DNA of 64,000 bases from Flavobacterium sp. YJ01 (lineage in GTDB: Bacteria > Bacteroidota > Bacteroidia > Flavobacteriales > Flavobacteriaceae). The notes beneath the pieces are model-generated. The model ran no database searches and had not been told where the DNA came from. It saw nothing but the letters and a program-made list of their open reading frames with translations. The stretch is from positions 2,046,001-2,110,000 of the forward strand of contig NZ_CP119757.1 of NCBI RefSeq assembly GCF_029320955.1, written 5' to 3'. How positions within the stretch are numbered: position 1 is the first letter of the stretch; each line of letters starts with the position of its first letter. The translations under genes and the position numbers were made by a program. Shown in pieces: positions 9,080-18,045 of the stretch.

Positions 9080-9454
9080 ATGAGTGAATTGTATTTAAGA
9101 GAAGAGTCCTATAAAATTATTGGGATTTGTATGGAAGTCCATAAAATATTAGGAAAAGGACATAGTGAAAAAGTTTATGGCGACGCTTTAGAATATGAAT
9201 TTCAACGAAATCATATTCCTTATAATAGAGAATTAAGATATAATATTGCCTACAAAGACATCATATTACCAAGTTATTATTTTGCAGACTTTGTTATTTT
9301 TGGTGAAATTATATTAGAACTAAAAGCAATTGCAACATTAACAACAGGAGAAATCAAGCAAACATTAAATTATTTAGCGGCATCAAAAAATAAATTAGGC
9401 TTATTAGTCAATTTTGGAGAAGACAGCCTTAAATACAAAAGAATAATACTTTAA
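9080..9454 (+). CDS. GxxExxY protein (PD-(D/E)xK nuclease-like)
   Basis: 124 residues, the usual length for this family. The name motif is present as GKGHSEKVYGDAL (Gly-x-x-Glu-x-x-Tyr near 30-36). A PD-(D/E)xK-like core follows: ADFVIFGEIILELKA supplies Asp, Glu and Lys near 72-85. No nuclease activity has been firmly assigned to the family as far as I know. The gene is bracketed by inverted copies of an intergenic repeat (9013-9043 and 9490-9518), unlike its neighbours, which suggests that it came in with, or is maintained by, those repeats. Confidence 0.85.
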   Translation: MSELYLREESYKIIGICMEVHKILGKGHSEKVYGDALEYEFQRNHIPYNRELRYNIAYKDIILPSYYFADFVIFGEIILELKAIATLTTGEIKQTLNYLAASKNKLGLLVNFGEDSLKYKRIIL

Positions 9455-9489
9455 ACCAAATCAAAAGTTCGTGAAATTTCACCACAACA

Positions 9490-9518
9490 TTAATCCGTGT
9501 AAATTTGTGAAATTCGTG
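9490..9518. repeat. CACGAATT-family repeat, right of the GxxExxY gene
   Basis: The reverse complement of this stretch aligns with 9013-9041 at 24 of 29 positions (shared CACGGATTA end and AATTTCAC core). GTGAAATTTCAC just upstream (9471-9482) is itself a 12-bp palindrome. Together with the left copy it forms an inverted pair around the gene. Confidence 0.6.
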
Positions 9519-9535
9519 TTCAAATTTATTTAACT

Positions 9536-10309
9536 GTGAAGAAACTATTTAAATTAGTCCTTAATACAATACCACGTCCATTATTAATTCGTTTGAGTTA
9601 TGTGGCGCGTCCGATTTTAGCATTATCTCTAAAAGGAAGCAAATATACTGATCCTATTGACGGGAGAAGTTTTAGATCTTTTTTACCTTACGGATACGGA
9701 AAACAACGCAATAATGTACTTTCACCAAGTACACTTTCTTTAGAAAGACACCGTTTACTTTGGTTATATTTAAAAGATCAGACAGATTTTTTTACTGCAC
9801 CAAAAAAGATATTGCATTTTGCTCCAGAACAAGCTTTTTACAAAAGATTTCGCAAACAGAAAAATCTTGATTACACCACGACCGATTTACTTTCGCCTTT
9901 GGCCGATGTAAAAGCAGACATCTGTAATTTACCTTTCAAAGACAATGAATATGACGTTATTTTATGTAATCACGTTTTAGAACATATTCCAGACGATACA
10001 AAAGCGATGCAGGAATTATATCGTGTTTTAAAACCTGGCGGAATGGCAATTCTTCAAATTCCACAAGATTTATCTCGCGAAGTTACTTTTGCAGATGACT
10101 CGATTACAGATCAGAAAGAACGCGCAAAAATCTTCGGACAATACGATCACGTTCGTGTTTACGGCCGTGATTATTTTGATAAATTAAGAAGCATAGGTTT
10201 TATTGTTATTGAAGAAGATTACACTAACAAAATTACACCAGAATTGGTAGAAAAATACTGTTTGGCAAAAGGCGAAATTATTCCGCTTTGCTTTAAACAG
10301 GAAAACTAA
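9536..10309 (+). CDS. Class I SAM-dependent methyltransferase
   Basis: 257 residues from a GTG start. KKILHFAPEQAFYKRF and TTDLLSP correspond to the SAM-binding motif I region, although the glycine-rich loop is atypical. Below it lie motifs for a Methyltransf_11 fold: DICNLPFKDNEYDVILCNHVLEHIPDD and ELYRVLKPGGMAILQIP. N-terminal residues 1-35 are basic and hydrophobic. The substrate cannot be read from the sequence. It ends in a strong terminator at 10343-10390. Confidence 0.85.
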   Translation: MKKLFKLVLNTIPRPLLIRLSYVARPILALSLKGSKYTDPIDGRSFRSFLPYGYGKQRNNVLSPSTLSLERHRLLWLYLKDQTDFFTAPKKILHFAPEQAFYKRFRKQKNLDYTTTDLLSPLADVKADICNLPFKDNEYDVILCNHVLEHIPDDTKAMQELYRVLKPGGMAILQIPQDLSREVTFADDSITDQKERAKIFGQYDHVRVYGRDYFDKLRSIGFIVIEEDYTNKITPELVEKYCLAKGEIIPLCFKQEN

Positions 10310-10342
10310 TTTTTTCACTATATAAGTGATACAAGTTCATTT

Positions 10343-10390
10343 AAAAGGAGTTTTCAAATTATTATTATTTTGAAAACTCCTTTTATTTTT
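10343..10390 (+). terminator. Terminator of the methyltransferase gene
   Basis: A perfect 16-bp stem (AAAAGGAGTTTTCAAA paired with TTTGAAAACTCCTTTT) with a 10-base loop, followed by ATTTTTT. It sits 33 bases after the stop. Confidence 0.85.
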
Positions 10391-10431
10391 TGCCCAAATC
10401 TAAATTATAAGCCTAACCAAATTTTTAAATT

Positions 10432-13335
10432 TTGCAACCTACAAAATCATTTCAGTTCTGTTTTGATATCAGTTTTGAAAAAAATCTGAATGCCTATATT
10501 CCCACAGCGTATATTGCTGAAAATACTATTGAAATCAAATATCTAGACAAAAAAGCAACAAAAGGCGTGCTTGAAAGTTTCGGAATTGATTTCGAAAATT
10601 TAGATTCTAATTCTAAAAGGATTCTCACTATTTGCGAATCTTTAAAACCTGAATTTATTTTTAAAAAATTTGGTGCAAAAATTAAATCGGCTAAAACGAT
10701 TGCCGATTTAAAAAAAGATTCCAAAATTGATTTTGCGATTCGCCAGCATTTACAATTTAATTTAAGTCCGTTTTACGATTTGATTGTAAAGGAACAATTT
10801 CCGCTTTCTTTAAATTTAGGACCCGAAAAGGATTTTTATCGTTCTAGAATTAGCATCGATCCGTTGGATTTTGAACCTCAGATTCAATTTGACAAACATG
10901 CTGAAGGAATCACTTATACCCTTTCATTAAAAGAAAATGAAACTACATTTCTTCCAATGAATAAAACTGCTGATATTCTTTTAGACGAACCTGGCTGGTT
11001 AATTATCGACAAGAAATTAGGCCGATTAAAAGAATTGAATGCTAAAAAACTAACTCCTTTTTTGAAGAAAAAATCGATCGAAATTCCTTCAAAATTAGTC
11101 GATGATTATTTTAAAAATTTTATTCCAGCTATAGCCAAAAAAATCGATATTGAAGCAAATGGTTTTGAAATTGAACTTCGCGACCAAATTGTTTCCTGTA
11201 CAATTCAGCCTTTTTTTGATTTCTTTAAAAACTGTTATTATCTCAATCTTTATTTTGATTATAACGGTTATATTTTTGATGCCAGCAAAAGCAAAAAAAC
11301 ACATTCGTTTGTTGATTTCGCGATAGCGAATGAACCTAAAATTATTCAGTTTAAGAGAAATGCTGATGAGAATTTATATATCGAAAAATTAGTTGAAATT
11401 GGTTTAGAAAAAATCAAAAATGAATTATTTGGATTAAATTCTGATTTAGAAACCTCTGATCCTTACGTTAATATACAATTGATTATTGATCATAAAGAAA
11501 AACTTGAAAGTTTAGGTTTTACCATTCAAAATTTAAAACTCGAAAGCAAGGAAATCATTACAGAAAGCAATACAATTTCGATTGCAAAAGAGACAAAAGC
11601 AGATTGGTTTGATATTAAAATTATAATTACGGTTGGCAATTATAAGATTAATTTCAGTGAAATAATTCCGAACATAAAAAGTAAAGAAAGGCTTTTTGCA
11701 TTGCCCGACGGAAACTACTTTTTAATTCCGTTAGAATGGTTTAGCAAATACGGTTCTTTGGCTAAATTGGCTAAAATCGAAAATGGCGAATTACTTTTAC
11801 GCAAAAGCAATTTTACTGCTTTGGACGGAATTTCAGAAATCGACAATGATTTAGATCAAATTCACAAAGCTGAATTTACCGCTTCAGATCTTATAAAAGC
11901 AACTTTAAGACCTTATCAAATTGATGGCGTAAAATGGCTGTTAGGTCATTTCAATTCCAATATGGGCGCATGTCTTGCCGATGATATGGGACTTGGAAAA
12001 ACACTTCAAACTTTGTCTGTTCTGGTTTCTGTGCAAGAACAATTGGGTTTCACGACCAAAACAACCAATTTTGATTTGTTTGCAAACGAAACTACGATTG
12101 AAAGAGAACCTCTTAAAGCTTTGATTGTCTTACCTTCTTCATTGGTTTTTAACTGGTTTAACGAAGCTGGAAAGTTTACGCCACACTTTTCTAGAATGCA
12201 ATATGTTGGCAACGACAGAAAATTACTGGCCAGCAGATTAGATTCAACCGATTTAATTTTTACAAGTTATAGTATTGTTCATCGTGATATTTCCATTTTA
12301 GAAAAATACGATTTCCATTATCTGATTTTAGACGAAAGTCAATACATTAAAAACAAAAATTCTAAGATTTTTAAGGCCATAAATAAAATTAGTACAGGTC
12401 ATAAAATCGCTTTAAGCGGTACGCCAATCGAAAATTCGCTTGACGATTTATGGTCGCAAATGCAATTTATAAATCCGGATATCTTGGGCAGTTATGCTTT
12501 TTTTATGGAAAACTTCAAAAATCCGATTGAGAAAAAGCAAAATGAAGAAGTTTTAAAGGAATTAAAAAATCTTATTCAACCTTATATTTTACGACGAACT
12601 AAAGAACAGGTTTTAAAAGATTTACCAGAATTGACCGAACAGATTTATTATTGCGATATGGATCCAGAACAGGAGAAATTATACGAAAAAGAAAAATCTA
12701 AGGCTCGTAATTTCTTGCTTAAAACTGACGGATCTCCTGATAAAATCAGTATTATTAATACTTTGATGAAATTGCGTCAGTTGAGTAATCACCCAAAAAT
12801 GGTAGATGCAGAATCAGAAATTGATTCTGGAAAATATATTGCGGTTACAAATTATCTTGAAAATTTGATTAAAGCGAAACAAAAAGTAATCATTTTCAGT
12901 TCGTTTGTTACCAATCTTAATTTTTATACCGATTGGTGTAAAGAAAATAAAATTGATTTTTGTGAAATTACTGGAGAAACGCCTGCAAGCAAACGAGAAC
13001 AAGAAGTAAAGCGTTTTCAGGAAAAAGAAAATCCGTTGTTATTTTTTATTTCGCTTAAAGCGGGAGGAGTCGGTTTAAATATTACGAAAGCTTCTTACGT
13101 TTTATTTTTAGATCCGTGGTGGAATCCTTTCGCAGAAAAACAAGGAGTGGGACGAGCGCATAGAATTGGGCAAATGAATAAAGTAAATGTGATTCGTTTT
13201 ATTTCGAAAAATACGGTTGAGGAAAAAATCATTAAACTGCAGGAAAACAAAAAATTGTTATCAGATTCGCTTTTAGAAGAAAGTTATATTAACGATGAAA
13301 TCGAAAGTAATCTGGAATATATTTTGGGTTCTTAA
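10432..13335 (+). CDS. SNF2-family DEAD/DEAH-box helicase (Swi2/Snf2 ATPase)
   Basis: 967 residues. An N-terminal region of about 480 residues is unassigned. The two RecA-like domains follow: motif I LADDMGLGKT near 518-527, motif II LDESQ near 633, motif III SGTPIENSLDDLW near 660, and motif VI GVGRAHRIGQ near 905. The family are ATP-driven DNA translocases in bacteria; targets are unknown. The start is TTG at 10432, because a stop lies two codons upstream and no ATG occurs until far inside. A weak promoter-like TAAATTTTG overlaps the start, so the 5' end is the least certain part. Confidence 0.9.
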   Translation: MQPTKSFQFCFDISFEKNLNAYIPTAYIAENTIEIKYLDKKATKGVLESFGIDFENLDSNSKRILTICESLKPEFIFKKFGAKIKSAKTIADLKKDSKIDFAIRQHLQFNLSPFYDLIVKEQFPLSLNLGPEKDFYRSRISIDPLDFEPQIQFDKHAEGITYTLSLKENETTFLPMNKTADILLDEPGWLIIDKKLGRLKELNAKKLTPFLKKKSIEIPSKLVDDYFKNFIPAIAKKIDIEANGFEIELRDQIVSCTIQPFFDFFKNCYYLNLYFDYNGYIFDASKSKKTHSFVDFAIANEPKIIQFKRNADENLYIEKLVEIGLEKIKNELFGLNSDLETSDPYVNIQLIIDHKEKLESLGFTIQNLKLESKEIITESNTISIAKETKADWFDIKIIITVGNYKINFSEIIPNIKSKERLFALPDGNYFLIPLEWFSKYGSLAKLAKIENGELLLRKSNFTALDGISEIDNDLDQIHKAEFTASDLIKATLRPYQIDGVKWLLGHFNSNMGACLADDMGLGKTLQTLSVLVSVQEQLGFTTKTTNFDLFANETTIEREPLKALIVLPSSLVFNWFNEAGKFTPHFSRMQYVGNDRKLLASRLDSTDLIFTSYSIVHRDISILEKYDFHYLILDESQYIKNKNSKIFKAINKISTGHKIALSGTPIENSLDDLWSQMQFINPDILGSYAFFMENFKNPIEKKQNEEVLKELKNLIQPYILRRTKEQVLKDLPELTEQIYYCDMDPEQEKLYEKEKSKARNFLLKTDGSPDKISIINTLMKLRQLSNHPKMVDAESEIDSGKYIAVTNYLENLIKAKQKVIIFSSFVTNLNFYTDWCKENKIDFCEITGETPASKREQEVKRFQEKENPLLFFISLKAGGVGLNITKASYVLFLDPWWNPFAEKQGVGRAHRIGQMNKVNVIRFISKNTVEEKIIKLQENKKLLSDSLLEESYINDEIESNLEYILGS

Positions 13336-13409
13336 TAGTTAAATCCAATAGTTTGGCATCTTTTTCGTTATATAAAATTGTTATATTTACAATCTTTCAA
13401 CGTAATAAG

Positions 13410-14663
13410 ATGTCAAAATTTTTATATACAAGCTTTGTTTTTCTTTTTATTATCACTTTCGCGAAAGCGCAAGAAAAAGAAATTGATCCTCCTTACAATA
13501 TTAAAACCGTTTCTTTTGTTCAGAATGGCAGTAATGTAGTTCCAATTTTCGAATTAGGTTCTAGTTTTACATTTCAGTTTGATGATTTATTTGGAAGTGA
13601 AGCAAATTATTATTTTGAGGTAATTCATTGCGATTACAATTGGAAACCAACTGAGATTCCGAAAACAGATTATATTTACGGTCAGGATAATCAACGAATT
13701 ATGGACTATTCTAATTCATTTAACACTTTACAAGTTTATTCTCATTACAATCTTTCTTTTCCGAATCAATTTACGACTCAGTTGCGACTCTCAGGAAATT
13801 ATATGCTTCGAATTCTAAATGAAGATAAGGAAGTAATTCTTTCAAGAAAATTTGTTTTGTATGAAAATCATTCAACCGTTACAGCCCAAGTAAAAAGAAC
13901 GCGAAATTTAAACAATATCAATTTTAAACAAAATCTTGATTTTGCAATATTTTCAAATGATATCGTTTTTCAAACACCTTTGCAAAATGTAAAAGTGCTT
14001 TTGCTGCAAAACGGAAACTTTAATTCTGCAATAAAAAATGTTGTTCCGCAATACACACTTGGCAATCAGCTGATTTACAAATACGATCAAGAAACACAGT
14101 TTTGGGCTGGAAATGAATTTTTATATTTTGAAAATAAAGACATTCGAGCAGCAAATAATTTTGTAGCGCGTATAGGTTCAAATAATGACATTTATAATGC
14201 ATATTTGTACACAAATGCGGCGCGAGGAAATCAGATTTACACATTGTATGAAGATGTAAACGGAAATTTTGTCGTTAAAAACATCAATGGTTCAAACAAC
14301 GATATTGAAGCAGATTATGCTTGGATTTATTTTACGCTTTCTGCACCCGCTTTCAGGCTGAACAAAGACATTTATATTACAGGAATGTTTAACAATTACA
14401 GTCTGTCGCCAGAATATAAAATGGATTATAATACTGATAAAGGCGTTTTTGAAAAAGCGATTATGATTAAACAAGGTTTTACCAATTTTCAGTACACAGT
14501 TGCCGACAAAAAAGGAGTTATTGATTATGAAAATGCTATTGATGGAAACTTCTATCAAACTGAAAATGAATACACCATTTTGGTCTATTATAAAGAGGCA
14601 ACAGACCGCTACCAGCGCGTAATCGGAAAAGGAAATGCAAACTCTATCAATATAGTCAACTAA
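13410..14663 (+). CDS. Type IX secretion system plug protein (DUF5103 family)
   Basis: 417 residues from the ATG at 13410, which begins a clean signal peptide (MSKFLYTSFVFLF...FAKAQ). An ATG at 13353 would put 19 unrelated residues before it. The conserved DUF5103 features are present: PPYNIKTVSFVQNG, FEVIHCDYNW, YMLRILNEDKEVILSRKFV, and a C-terminal domain with AWIYFTLSAP and GMFNNY. In Flavobacterium johnsoniae the family member Plug blocks the periplasmic side of the SprA translocon pore. Function is transferred from that family. A T9SS cargo protein is encoded at 48610 in this window. Confidence 0.85.
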   Translation: MSKFLYTSFVFLFIITFAKAQEKEIDPPYNIKTVSFVQNGSNVVPIFELGSSFTFQFDDLFGSEANYYFEVIHCDYNWKPTEIPKTDYIYGQDNQRIMDYSNSFNTLQVYSHYNLSFPNQFTTQLRLSGNYMLRILNEDKEVILSRKFVLYENHSTVTAQVKRTRNLNNINFKQNLDFAIFSNDIVFQTPLQNVKVLLLQNGNFNSAIKNVVPQYTLGNQLIYKYDQETQFWAGNEFLYFENKDIRAANNFVARIGSNNDIYNAYLYTNAARGNQIYTLYEDVNGNFVVKNINGSNNDIEADYAWIYFTLSAPAFRLNKDIYITGMFNNYSLSPEYKMDYNTDKGVFEKAIMIKQGFTNFQYTVADKKGVIDYENAIDGNFYQTENEYTILVYYKEATDRYQRVIGKGNANSINIVN

Positions 14664-14702
14664 AACAAATGTTAAGGTTCTAGATTAAATGATTTTTTTT
14701 TG

Positions 14703-14710
14703 TAGCTTTG
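14703..14710 (+). promoter_or_regulatory. Promoter -7 element of apaG
   Basis: TAGCTTTG is an exact TAnnTTTG match 33 bases before the apaG start. It indicates a promoter separate from the plug gene. Confidence 0.65.
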
Positions 14711-14743
14711 CCACTATAACACTCACATATATACTGCGTTAGT

Positions 14744-15130
14744 ATGGTTTCTCAGATAACACGAGGCATAAAAATATCAGTTTTGACTAGTTTTGAAGGC
14801 ACTTACTTCAAAAACTACAAGATTCATTTTGCTTTTAGTTATGTAGTTACAATCGAAAATCATAGTAAAGATTCTGTTCAGTTAACATCGCGTCATTGGG
14901 AAATTTTCGATTCTCTTAATGACTTAGAAGTTGTAGATGGCGAAGGTGTAATTGGCAAAAAACCAGTTTTAAAACCTGGAGAAAATCACACTTACAGTTC
15001 TGGCTGTTTATTATCATCTCCTTATGGAGCAATGAAAGGTCATTTTAATATGATCAATTTTACTACTACAAAAATATTCAAAGTAATTGTGCCTACTTTT
15101 AGAATGTGCGCTCCTTTTGCCTTAAACTAA
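14744..15130 (+). CDS. apaG: ApaG protein (DUF525)
   Basis: 128 residues, the standard ApaG length, folding as one fibronectin type III-like domain. Recognisable stretches are FSYVVTIENHSKDSVQLTSRHW, VDGEGVIGKKPVLKPGE and YSSGCLLSSPYGAMKGHF. Linked in enterobacteria to cobalt and magnesium resistance, but the molecular role is not settled. Single gene with its own promoter, between the plug gene and pruA. Confidence 0.93.
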   Translation: MVSQITRGIKISVLTSFEGTYFKNYKIHFAFSYVVTIENHSKDSVQLTSRHWEIFDSLNDLEVVDGEGVIGKKPVLKPGENHTYSSGCLLSSPYGAMKGHFNMINFTTTKIFKVIVPTFRMCAPFALN

Positions 15131-15239
15131 TTTTTAGTTAAGCAGCAGTTTCTTTTTATTATTCCGTTTATCTTAACTTTTTTCAAAAAGAGTAATCTTT
15201 TGTATAAGCAATTTGTTAATTTATAGTCAACATAAACTT

Positions 15240-15259
15240 GTTGTACAATAAAATACAAC
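15240..15259. promoter_or_regulatory. Palindrome upstream of pruA
   Basis: GTTGTA and TACAAC flank 8 bases (CAATAAAA). The site ends 14 bases before the pruA -33 TTG. The interior ACAATA is repeated inverted as TATTGT at 15268-15273. It is a candidate operator, with no regulator identified in the window. Confidence 0.4.
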
Positions 15260-15273
15260 TTTTTAATATTGTA

Positions 15274-15307
15274 TTGTGATATATTCAAATTATCATTTGT
15301 ACTTTTG
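15274..15307 (+). promoter_or_regulatory. Promoter of pruA
   Basis: TTG at 15274-15276 and TACTTTTG at 15300-15307 with a 23-base spacer fit the Bacteroidota promoter. The -7 element lies 41 bases before the start codon. Confidence 0.75.
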
Positions 15308-15348
15308 TAAAAAATTAAACAAATCGTAATTTTAAAATAATTTATCCC

Positions 15349-16974
15349 ATGTTAAAAGGATTCTTTCATGTACCAAAAGCGGTAAACGAGCCTGTAAAAA
15401 GCTACGCACCGAACTCGCCAGAAAAAGCAGCTGTTCAGGCAGCTTACACCACAATGTGGAATTCTCAAATTGACGTTCCATTACATATTGGAAGCGAAGA
15501 AATTAGAACTGGAAACACAAGAAACATTACCGCGCCACATGATCACCAGCATGTTGTTGGAAAATATCATTTGGCTGAAAAACAACATATTGAAAAAGCA
15601 ATTGCAAATGCACTTGAATCAAGAAAAGCATGGGCAAATATGGCATGGGAACAACGTGCTGCTATTTTCTTAAAAGCTGCTGAACTTATTGCAGGACCAT
15701 ATAGAGCTCGTATTAATGCAGCAACAATGATCGGTCAGTCTAAAAATATTCACCAAGCAGAAATTGATGCTTCTTGTGAATTAATCGACTTTTTACGTTA
15801 CAATGTTGAGTTTATGACTCAAATCTACAACGATCAGCCAAAATCAGATTCTACTGTTTGGAACCGTGTAGAATACAGACCTTTAGAAGGTTTTGTTTAT
15901 GCAATTACTCCTTTTAACTTTACAGCTATCGCTGCTAACCTTCCTGCAAGTGCCGCAATGATGGGTAATGTTGTGGTTTGGAAACCAAGTGATAGTCAAG
16001 TATTTTCTACAAAAATTATTTTAGAAGTATTCAAAGAGGCTGGAGTTCCTGATGGAGTTATCAATGTAGTTTTTGGAGACGCATTAATGATTACAGATAC
16101 TGTTTTAGAAAGCCGTGATTTTGCTGGTGTTCACTTTACAGGTTCAACTCACGTATTTAAAGATATTTGGGCAAAAATTGGAGCTAACATTCACAATTAC
16201 AAAACTTACCCAAGAATCGTTGGTGAAACTGGTGGTAAAGATTTTATCATTGCTCACCCAAGCGCAAACGTAAAACAAGTAGTTACAGGAATTACACGTG
16301 GAGCTTTTGAATTTCAAGGACAAAAATGTTCTGCTGCTTCTAGAGCTTATATTCCGCAAAGTTTATGGCCAGCTGTAAAAGAACAATTGATTACTGATGT
16401 AAAATCTATGAAAATGGGTTCTCCAGAAGATTTTGGAAACTTTATTACAGCAGTTATTCACGAAGGTTCTTTTGATAAATTAGCAAGTTATATCGACCAA
16501 GCTAAAAAAGATGCTGACGCAGAAATTATTATTGGAGGAAATTACGATAAATCTGTTGGATATTTTGTTGAGCCAACTGTTATTGTAACTACAAACCCAA
16601 AATATACTACAATGGAAACTGAGTTGTTCGGACCAGTTATTACTATTTATGTTTATGAAGATGCTAAATGGGAAGAAACTTTAGAATTAGTTGATACTAC
16701 TTCTGAGTATGCTTTAACTGGAGCAGTTTTCAGCCAAGATCGTTATGCTATTGAAGTTGCTACAACTAAATTGCAAAACTCTGCTGGTAACTTCTACATC
16801 AACGACAAACCAACTGGAGCAGTTGTTGGAATGCAGCCATTTGGTGGAGCAAGAGCTTCTGGAACTAACGACAAAGCAGGTTCTGCATTGAACTTATTAC
16901 GTTGGGCTTCTCCGAGAACTATCAAAGAAACTTTTGTAACTCCAGAAGATTACAGATATCCTTTCTTAGGATAA
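15349..16974 (+). CDS. pruA: L-glutamate gamma-semialdehyde dehydrogenase (P5C dehydrogenase)
   Basis: Second step of proline degradation: oxidises glutamate semialdehyde to glutamate with NAD+. 541 residues, the size of the stand-alone Bacteroidota and eukaryote-like enzyme, not the bifunctional PutA. Catalytic Cys327 is in FEFQGQKCSAASR, and Glu293 is in VGETGGKD. NAD-binding ITPFNFTAIAANLPASAAMMGN and the C-terminal QPFGGARASGTNDKAG are typical. No proline dehydrogenase gene is adjacent, so the pathway is split in this genome. Confidence 0.95.
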   Translation: MLKGFFHVPKAVNEPVKSYAPNSPEKAAVQAAYTTMWNSQIDVPLHIGSEEIRTGNTRNITAPHDHQHVVGKYHLAEKQHIEKAIANALESRKAWANMAWEQRAAIFLKAAELIAGPYRARINAATMIGQSKNIHQAEIDASCELIDFLRYNVEFMTQIYNDQPKSDSTVWNRVEYRPLEGFVYAITPFNFTAIAANLPASAAMMGNVVVWKPSDSQVFSTKIILEVFKEAGVPDGVINVVFGDALMITDTVLESRDFAGVHFTGSTHVFKDIWAKIGANIHNYKTYPRIVGETGGKDFIIAHPSANVKQVVTGITRGAFEFQGQKCSAASRAYIPQSLWPAVKEQLITDVKSMKMGSPEDFGNFITAVIHEGSFDKLASYIDQAKKDADAEIIIGGNYDKSVGYFVEPTVIVTTNPKYTTMETELFGPVITIYVYEDAKWEETLELVDTTSEYALTGAVFSQDRYAIEVATTKLQNSAGNFYINDKPTGAVVGMQPFGGARASGTNDKAGSALNLLRWASPRTIKETFVTPEDYRYPFLG

Positions 16975-17021
16975 TTTTGTTTGAAGTTTCAGGTTTCAAG
17001 TTTTTTGACCTGTCGACATAC

Positions 17022-17056
17022 AAAAGGCCGAATCTTTCATTAGATTCGGCTTTTTG
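17022..17056 (+). terminator. Terminator of pruA
   Basis: GCCGAATCT and AGATTCGGC form a 9-bp stem with a 6-base loop, preceded by AAAAG and followed by TTTTTG, about 50 bases after the stop. Confidence 0.85.
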
Positions 17057-17195
17057 CTTTTATATTCCATGCACTTATGATTATATTTTGTAATACTTTT
17101 CTTATATTACTAAAAACCAATACTTTAGGTAAATCAAAAACCTTATTCTGTTATTTTTTAGACTTTTAGTTCCCATTTTGATAACCTCATCGTTA

Positions 17196-17203
17196 TAATT
17201 TTG
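17196..17203 (+). promoter_or_regulatory. Promoter -7 element of the unrecognised gene at 17244
   Basis: TAATTTTG matches TAnnTTTG exactly, 40 bases before the start. A TTTG lies 15 bases upstream (17177-17180), slightly closer than usual. Confidence 0.6.
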
Positions 17204-17243
17204 TCTTATTAAATAAGTTGAAAAAAATAAAATAATATAAGAC

Positions 17244-17975
17244 ATGAGAAATTTAAACAATGTTCCAAAAGTAATAATGGAATCAAAAAGTATTGGACAT
17301 CCAATTAACTATAAATGGACAAAAAAGAAAATAAATGATTTGCTAGATCCAATTGAAGGAAATGACGATTTAGAAAATATACTAAAGCAAATTAACCATA
17401 AAGGTTCTATAGGTTTAACGGCTGCTTTGTTAGAATGGATTTACTGGCGCTTTACAGGATACACTCAAGCTACAAACGATACTCAAAAACGTATCGAAGC
17501 ATTATGGTGCTCTATTAACAACAAAGAACAAACAAATCCTTTATTATTTGACACAGACTTTCAGACACCAGCTACTGGTTCTGTAAATGGAGCTTTATGG
17601 ATTGCTTTAATGAATGTAAGAATGATTGATGTGAGATACAGAAAAGGCTCTCACTATTTACAAAATGAACTTGTGGGATTGGTTTTGTTAGCTAGACATA
17701 TTACACCTAGAAAGAAAAAATTTGATAATTGGTTTAGCGAAATTATTTCAGATTTAATGCATACACATCCAAATTCATATAAAAATAGCGAATTGGATGA
17801 AACTGACGAAGCTATCTATGATTCGTCAAATGAACCTGTAATCTCTCGCGAATATTTCTTTGACTCTGAATTTAATTATACAATCGACGCCTCAGAAAAT
17901 GCGCTTCATAATTTCATTGACAATTTAGATCATAAAGCAAATTCTTTTTTAAACTTTTCAAAAAAAGCATCTTAA
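17244..17975 (+). CDS. Hypothetical protein, no family recognised
   Basis: 243 residues, cytosolic by sequence (no signal peptide or membrane helix). I do not recognise the family. The N-terminal half is helical with conserved-looking aromatic stretches (TAALLEWIYWRFTGY, RIEALWCSINN). A central GSVNGALWIALMNVRMID and LVGLVLLARHITPRKKKFD follow, then an acidic tail (ELDETDEAIYDSSNEPVISREYF). Codon use resembles the neighbours. It has its own promoter and shares a terminator with convergent rsmG, so it is a monocistronic real gene. Context gives no clue to function. Confidence 0.75.
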   Translation: MRNLNNVPKVIMESKSIGHPINYKWTKKKINDLLDPIEGNDDLENILKQINHKGSIGLTAALLEWIYWRFTGYTQATNDTQKRIEALWCSINNKEQTNPLLFDTDFQTPATGSVNGALWIALMNVRMIDVRYRKGSHYLQNELVGLVLLARHITPRKKKFDNWFSEIISDLMHTHPNSYKNSELDETDEAIYDSSNEPVISREYFFDSEFNYTIDASENALHNFIDNLDHKANSFLNFSKKAS

Positions 17976-18004
17976 TTGCAATTGTTTATTTTAATTCAAA
18001 AAAT

Positions 18005-18033
18005 AACCCGATCAAAAAATTTATGATCGGGTT
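18005..18033. terminator. Bidirectional terminator between the gene at 17244 and rsmG
   Basis: AACCCGATCA and TGATCGGGTT form a perfect 10-bp stem with a 9-base loop between two convergent genes; it ends 12 bases from the rsmG stop. Confidence 0.8.
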
Positions 18034-18045
18034 GTTATATAAAAT

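Noticed and set aside
10432..10434. Frameshift or missing N-terminus in the SNF2 gene
   Set aside because: Only a TTG start is available, but the frame is intact, a stop closes it upstream and the domain order is complete, so a TTG start is the simpler reading.
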